Positions 6,435-9,916 of a stretch of DNA of 9,916 nt are shown here, in pieces. This stretch comes from Candidatus Zixiibacteriota bacterium (GTDB lineage Bacteria > Zixibacteria > MSB-5A5 > GN15 > FEB-12): assembly GCA_022570975.1 (NCBI GenBank), contig JACZYS010000081.1, forward strand, positions 1-9,916, given 5' to 3'. Each line of letters starts with the position of its first letter. The first letter of the stretch is position 1. A program made the translations under genes and the position numbers. The notes under the pieces are model-generated. The model made no database searches, had not been told where the DNA came from, and worked only from the letters and a program-made list of their open reading frames with translations.

Positions 6435-7357
6435 AACAGTTTACCCAAAAGAGACTTGTAAGAATAGCAGGAATAAGTTTTCACCTCACCTCCCCACCTT
6501 TTTTTGTATTTTTCAAGGCTCTCTGCTCCTTCGGGAGACCCTCCCAAATTCATATACTTTACTCCTTCAAGAGAAAGAGATTTTGCCAGCTTGTAAGTCA
6601 TCAGTTGGTTGGCTTTTAAGTGTGTATATGATTTGTCCGAATATGACTGCCAGTTTAAACAACTTTTATTTTCAATCAGCCTTATATGAGAGGCAACGGG
6701 AGTACCTTCAATCTCCGCCCATCGCCAGATTATGTTTTTGTTGTTTCTATGTAGTAATTCAAGAGCCGCAAAAATTTCTGGTGGATATCTTACTTTTTGT
6801 CCGTGCCTGTGCTCGGTCTTATCAACAAGTTTCAAAAACCCATCAAAATCAGTAGCACCATTAAATTCTCTTATATTAAGCGCTGATGACTCAGCTTTTT
6901 TTATTTGAGTGAAAAGCTTCGCATCAGCAGGCTCCCAGTCAGGTGAAGAGATATCAATAACTTGAGTGGAAATTTTATGTTCCTGAAAGTTTGCCGGATT
7001 TTCGAATTCATTAAAATAATCATAGATGAAACATTTGGCATAGGAGCTATTGCCAATTGCAACCAGAATTTTTTCTTTGGCTTCACTAATCAGTTTTTTG
7101 TCTGCAGTTTTACAGACAAATCTGCAATAGCATCCGTCCGGCATTGCCTGCAGCCGCTTGAAAGGATGAGACCTAAACTCAACCGATGGCATAACTCCAA
7201 CTATTTCGTTATCTTCTTCAGCTACCCAAAAAACAGCTTTTCCGCCAATAGCTTCCCACACTGAGGCAAATTCAATTGAGCCAAACAACGAACCTGAGCA
7301 GATGCTAAAGGCCTCGTTTTCATCAACCTCATCACAGCTATAACGTCTCACTTTCAT
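6431..7357 (-). CDS. FemAB/GNAT-type acyltransferase (Acetyltransf_6-like)
   Basis: A 308-aa protein with a double-GNAT layout as in FemAB-type proteins and the polysaccharide-biosynthesis acetyltransferase family. The first half has FGSIEFASVWEAIGG (25-39), FWVAEEDNEIVGVMPSV (43-59) and LQAMPDGCYCRF (69-80). The second half has FTQIKKAESSALNIREF (149-165), FLKLVDKTEHRHGQKVRYPP (174-193), GTPVASHIRLI (218-228) and the C-terminal signature MNLGGSPEGAESLEKYKKRW followed by GGE (269-291), diagnostic of the family. It would transfer an acyl or aminoacyl group to a sugar or peptide in the cytoplasm; the substrate is unknown. The ATG is 2 nt after the propeller gene stop (TAACAATG) and the stop overlaps the next glycosyltransferase, so it belongs to the same operon. 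Assignment to the superfamily is firm, specific activity is not. Confidence 0.82.
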   Translation of the reverse strand: MKVRRYSCDEVDENEAFSICSGSLFGSIEFASVWEAIGGKAVFWVAEEDNEIVGVMPSVEFRSHPFKRLQAMPDGCYCRFVCKTADKKLISEAKEKILVAIGNSSYAKCFIYDYFNEFENPANFQEHKISTQVIDISSPDWEPADAKLFTQIKKAESSALNIREFNGATDFDGFLKLVDKTEHRHGQKVRYPPEIFAALELLHRNNKNIIWRWAEIEGTPVASHIRLIENKSCLNWQSYSDKSYTHLKANQLMTYKLAKSLSLEGVKYMNLGGSPEGAESLEKYKKRWGGEVKTYSCYSYKSLLGKLF

Positions 7358-7359
7358 TG

Positions 7360-9606
7360 TTATCTGACTAACAAGAATTTCCCGCGGGCGGTTTCACCGG
7401 AATTGTCAGTTATGATAAAAAGATATACTCCCGAAGAAACATTATTTCCAAAACTATTTTTTCCATTCCAGCTCTGGTTAACAGGAAACTCATTTACAAT
7501 TTCACCGGAGGCAGTGTACACGCGCACTGTAGCCGCTTTGGAATAATTAAAAGAAAGGAGGTCATTGCTGTTTGAAATCAGAAAAGGGTTTGGGAAAGCA
7601 ATAACCCTGGCGATTTCGGATGTCGGTTTCCCAATATATGACATGAGCGAAGAAATACCGCCGGTTGTAGCCACATACAAGTTGCCGGTATGTTTTTCAA
7701 AGTGAACATCATTGATCTTATCTGACACTAATGAAGAATTTATGGTGTTAAAAAGCTGAAACTGAGACAGAGTGGCGTTCCAGAAGGCGAGTCCGTCAAC
7801 GGTGCCAACCCACAGATTTCCCCGGCCGTCAAATTCCAAAGCAGTTATATCGGAACTTATTCCTTCGGGCAGAGGTACATCAACAAAAAATTCCAACCCG
7901 GGATCATAGCGTGAGATTCCAAAATTTGTCCCCACCCACAAAATACCGTTCGGCGAAAAGCTGACTTTCCGGATAGAATTTGAAATTAGAAAACCATCGT
8001 CAGTGGTATATAAATGAACCGAATCATCACTGTGGTCATAATGTCCTTTTCCAAAATCATACAGGTAAAGCCCAACCGTCTCCATGCCGACTGCTATCTG
8101 GTTTCCATATACATCCAAATCGACAACAAAGGCATTTACAATTCCATCGGCTATACCAAGCGAGTCCCATCCCGTGCGATTGTCCAAATCATTCAAGTCT
8201 GCAATAGCAACCGGATATCCGTTGGCGGCCCGGTAACATCCGGCATATAAATAATCTCCGTCAGCCACCAGGCCTCTGATATAAATAAAGGTCAGACCAA
8301 AAGGAGGATTATCGGTATTGCCCAGCAATGTTGAATTATTTTCATCATAGTTGACAAACCCGCCATCGCCCAGCCTCCAGAGTCCTTCTCCTTCGGTGCC
8401 AAACCAACAATATCCACTGTTGTCGGTCAATAATTTTGTTCCGGCCCGAAAAATTCCTAAAGAATTCCACTCCTGATTATCCAAAAAAGCTGCGTCTCTA
8501 TCTCTGAAGCCGGCTGTTAACAGAGTGTCACTGTCTAAGACAACGTATGAAACATCGCTGACATTGTTACTGATCAATCCGGTAAATATATATTTGCTGT
8601 AGTTGCTTCCCAAAGAATAATAAATCCCTCCGAAGCCGTCTGCCACCCAACTGAGAGAAGAAGAAAGCAATCCTGCCCTGGGATAAGAGGGAAGTCCGCT
8701 TATGCTGCTGGAAACGAGGGTTTGGTTGTCAATTATCAGACCCATACCGCCGGTTGAGTCGTTAACAAAATAATATAGGGAGTCATTGTTTTTCGTCAGT
8801 TTTGCATAAGTAAGCGTGCCAAAGGGAAGAGAAATAAGTGAATCACCTGAAACATCAATTTCCACTATTGCCCTATTAGTTGCAGCATAAATTTTACCAT
8901 TTAGAATTTCTATTGAGTTTACCGTATCTGAATTTAACTTTGGATAATCTGCCCGGCTGAAAGTTTTCCAGTTTATGGGAGATTTCAGCTGATTGACATC
9001 AGACTTGTCTGTGTAAGCAATTCCGTTTGAGGTTGCAATCCAGATTGTATCTGATAAAATGGTTATATCCAGCACCCGCGGAGATGAATTCATATCACCA
9101 AAAAGTTCATAGCTATCCTGAATCTGTCCGCCATCAATCTCTTTCGCAAACAGAACCAGCCCCTTATCGGTGCCAACCCAGATAAATTCACCATCGTCTT
9201 CAAGTGTATACAGTCCAATCAAATTGTCATCTCTATCACGAAATAAGGTCTGCACAGAAAAATTATCAGCAAATCTGATTAACCGGCCAAAACCGGCCAC
9301 CCATAACTGCCCCTTTGAATCAGAAATTATGTCATAGATATTTGTAGTTCCCAGTCCGTTGTTATTCAAGACACTCTGACCGGGGGAGTTGAAATCTGAA
9401 ATTTTTAGAATACCGCCTGAGGTCAGAAAATAAGTCGTATCGTTGATATTTTTGATTGCTCGGACATCGTTAAACGAAGTTAGGTTTATGAATTCAGCAT
9501 CAAGAGCATTGGCTGACGAAGCAAGACATAGGAAGAAAACAATAAATTGTTTTAAGACAATGATTTGTTTTAAGATTTTATACGGATAATTTTTCTTTTC
9601 AGCCAT
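7360..9606 (-). CDS. Secreted double beta-propeller protein with C-terminal sorting domain (PorZ-like)
   Basis: A 748-aa exported protein. A signal peptide with a long basic N-region (MAEKKNYPYKILKQ) and hydrophobic core (IIVLKQFIVFFLCLASSANA, cleavage about residue 34) precedes many two-component-regulator propeller repeats. Examples are LWVAGFGRLIRF (101), IWVGTDKGLVLF (142), IWIATSNGIAY (188), CWFGTEGEGLW (400), LWVGTNFGISRY (556), LWVGTVDGLAFW (598) and LYVATTGGI (643). The count and spacing fit two propellers. A C-terminal domain (about 668-748) has VIAFPNPF, TVRVYTASGEIV, SWNGKNSFGNNVSSGVYLF and ends GKFLLVR. Length and architecture match PorZ of Porphyromonas gingivalis (776 aa, two seven-bladed propellers plus a sorting domain), which binds anionic lipopolysaccharide for the sortase PorU. 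There is no histidine kinase module. The ATG overlaps lnt by 37 nt without an SD. Orthology to PorZ is unproven; a generic T9SS cargo is the alternative. Confidence 0.8.
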   Translation of the reverse strand: MAEKKNYPYKILKQIIVLKQFIVFFLCLASSANALDAEFINLTSFNDVRAIKNINDTTYFLTSGGILKISDFNSPGQSVLNNNGLGTTNIYDIISDSKGQLWVAGFGRLIRFADNFSVQTLFRDRDDNLIGLYTLEDDGEFIWVGTDKGLVLFAKEIDGGQIQDSYELFGDMNSSPRVLDITILSDTIWIATSNGIAYTDKSDVNQLKSPINWKTFSRADYPKLNSDTVNSIEILNGKIYAATNRAIVEIDVSGDSLISLPFGTLTYAKLTKNNDSLYYFVNDSTGGMGLIIDNQTLVSSSISGLPSYPRAGLLSSSLSWVADGFGGIYYSLGSNYSKYIFTGLISNNVSDVSYVVLDSDTLLTAGFRDRDAAFLDNQEWNSLGIFRAGTKLLTDNSGYCWFGTEGEGLWRLGDGGFVNYDENNSTLLGNTDNPPFGLTFIYIRGLVADGDYLYAGCYRAANGYPVAIADLNDLDNRTGWDSLGIADGIVNAFVVDLDVYGNQIAVGMETVGLYLYDFGKGHYDHSDDSVHLYTTDDGFLISNSIRKVSFSPNGILWVGTNFGISRYDPGLEFFVDVPLPEGISSDITALEFDGRGNLWVGTVDGLAFWNATLSQFQLFNTINSSLVSDKINDVHFEKHTGNLYVATTGGISSLMSYIGKPTSEIARVIAFPNPFLISNSNDLLSFNYSKAATVRVYTASGEIVNEFPVNQSWNGKNSFGNNVSSGVYLFIITDNSGETARGKFLLVR
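9540..9575 (-). repeat. Imperfect tandem duplication of 18 bp at the lnt/propeller junction
   Basis: On the minus strand TCTTAAAACAAATCATTG (9575-9558) is followed directly by TCTTAAAACAATTTATTG (9557-9540), identical at 16 of 18 positions. In the propeller gene it encodes LKQIIV-LKQFIV of the signal peptide. In the lnt frame the first copy contains the stop codon TAA (9572-9570). The unit is a multiple of three, so the propeller frame is kept. Confidence 0.8.
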
Positions 9607-9916
9607 AGTAGGCTAAGTATAGCAATTACTATTAAAGTAATCAAGAAAGAGAGTTTTCCGGCAATATCTCCGTATCTGGTGAAGACTGAATAACTGTCAA
9701 GTCTTCTAATCTTTCCGACCAATACGGCCACTTCATCGAGGGGGAGGTCATACCTGATTCTGCCGTAATCATCCACAATATATGTCAGCCCGCTGTTGGC
9801 CACCCTTATTCCCCAGCATCGGTTTTCCACCATCCTGCTTACAAATGCTCTGGAGTGCATATAAATTCCGGCAGATTTACCAAACCAGGTGTCGTTTGTA
9901 ATCCCTACAATAAATT
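9570..9916 (-). CDS. lnt: Apolipoprotein N-acyltransferase Lnt (3' part, continues past window)
   Basis: The C-terminal 114 residues of Lnt, the inner-membrane enzyme that adds the third acyl chain to the N-terminal cysteine of lipoproteins. The frame stays open to the window edge. Visible are FIVGITNDTWFGKSAG, matching the conserved NDxWFGxS segment after the catalytic Cys region, then RAFVSRMVENRCWGIRVANS and GLTYIVDDYGRIRYDLPLDE, matching the family's RAxExxRxxxRxxNTGxSxxxDxxGR stretch. The post-domain segment VFTRYGD corresponds to YARWGD. A last transmembrane helix (LSFLITLIVIAILSLLWL) and a basic tail KRKIIRIKS finish it. The nitrilase-domain Glu, Lys and Cys catalytic residues lie outside the window. 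The internal ATG at 9860 is not the start. The gene overlaps the propeller gene by 37 nt and heads the visible part of the operon. Confidence 0.92.
   Translation of the reverse strand, partial: FIVGITNDTWFGKSAGIYMHSRAFVSRMVENRCWGIRVANSGLTYIVDDYGRIRYDLPLDEVAVLVGKIRRLDSYSVFTRYGDIAGKLSFLITLIVIAILSLLWLKRKIIRIKS

Noticed and set aside
6376..6855. 159-residue open frame on the plus strand
   Set aside because: It lies antisense to the glycosyltransferase and FemAB-like genes, crosses their junction, and its product is Cys/Ser/Leu-rich with no domain-like pattern or SD.
7360..9606. Sensor histidine kinase or hybrid two-component regulator
   Set aside because: Propeller repeats of the two-component type are present, but there is no Y_Y_Y domain, transmembrane helix after the propellers, or kinase domain; the protein ends in a sorting domain.
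1..9916. CRISPR array, tRNA, rRNA, transposase or attachment site
   Set aside because: No spaced identical repeats, cloverleaf, rRNA-like stretch, transposase motif or terminal inverted repeats were seen on reading both strands.

Overview
The window looks like chromosome from a bacterium of the FCB superphylum (Fibrobacteres-Chlorobi-Bacteroidetes), probably a lineage outside classical Bacteroidota such as the Zixibacteria / Calditrichota / Marinimicrobia-type phyla. This rests on two secreted proteins ending in type IX secretion (T9SS) or FlgD-like C-terminal sorting domains with the NFPNPFNPST and FPNPF signatures, a gingipain-type C25 peptidase, moderate-to-low GC, and promoter and Shine-Dalgarno (SD) elements that look sigma-70-like rather than Bacteroidetes-like. 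The phylum is inference; no marker gene fixes it.

Layout. (1) Bases 1-1448, minus strand: start of the division and cell wall (dcw) cluster, mraZ then rsmH, overlapping by 23 nt, with the first codons of what is probably ftsL at the window edge. (2) Bases 1449-1877: a 429-bp divergent control region. It holds a sigma-70-like mraZ promoter, a 10-bp-period series of TGG repeats matching MraZ operators and running into the mraZ SD, two inverted repeats, and a promoter candidate for the rightward gene. (3) Bases 1878-4136, plus strand: a secreted C25 cysteine peptidase with an Ig-like domain and a sorting domain. (4) Bases 4129-9916, minus strand: a tightly packed operon in the order lnt (3' part), a PorZ-like double beta-propeller with sorting domain, a FemAB/GNAT-type acyltransferase, and two family-4-type glycosyltransferases. 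Every junction overlaps or is 2 nt apart. The last glycosyltransferase and the C25 gene converge and overlap by 8 bp.

Taken together, the right-hand genes suggest envelope and surface biogenesis: lipoprotein N-acylation (Lnt), a secreted propeller resembling the PorZ subunit of the T9SS attachment complex, and glycosyl/acyl transferases that could build or modify a surface polysaccharide. A C25 peptidase, the fold used both by T9SS cargo (gingipains) and by the T9SS sortase PorU, lies next to them. A functional link among these genes is a hypothesis from co-location. The dcw segment is a conserved housekeeping block whose new element here is its well-preserved regulatory region.
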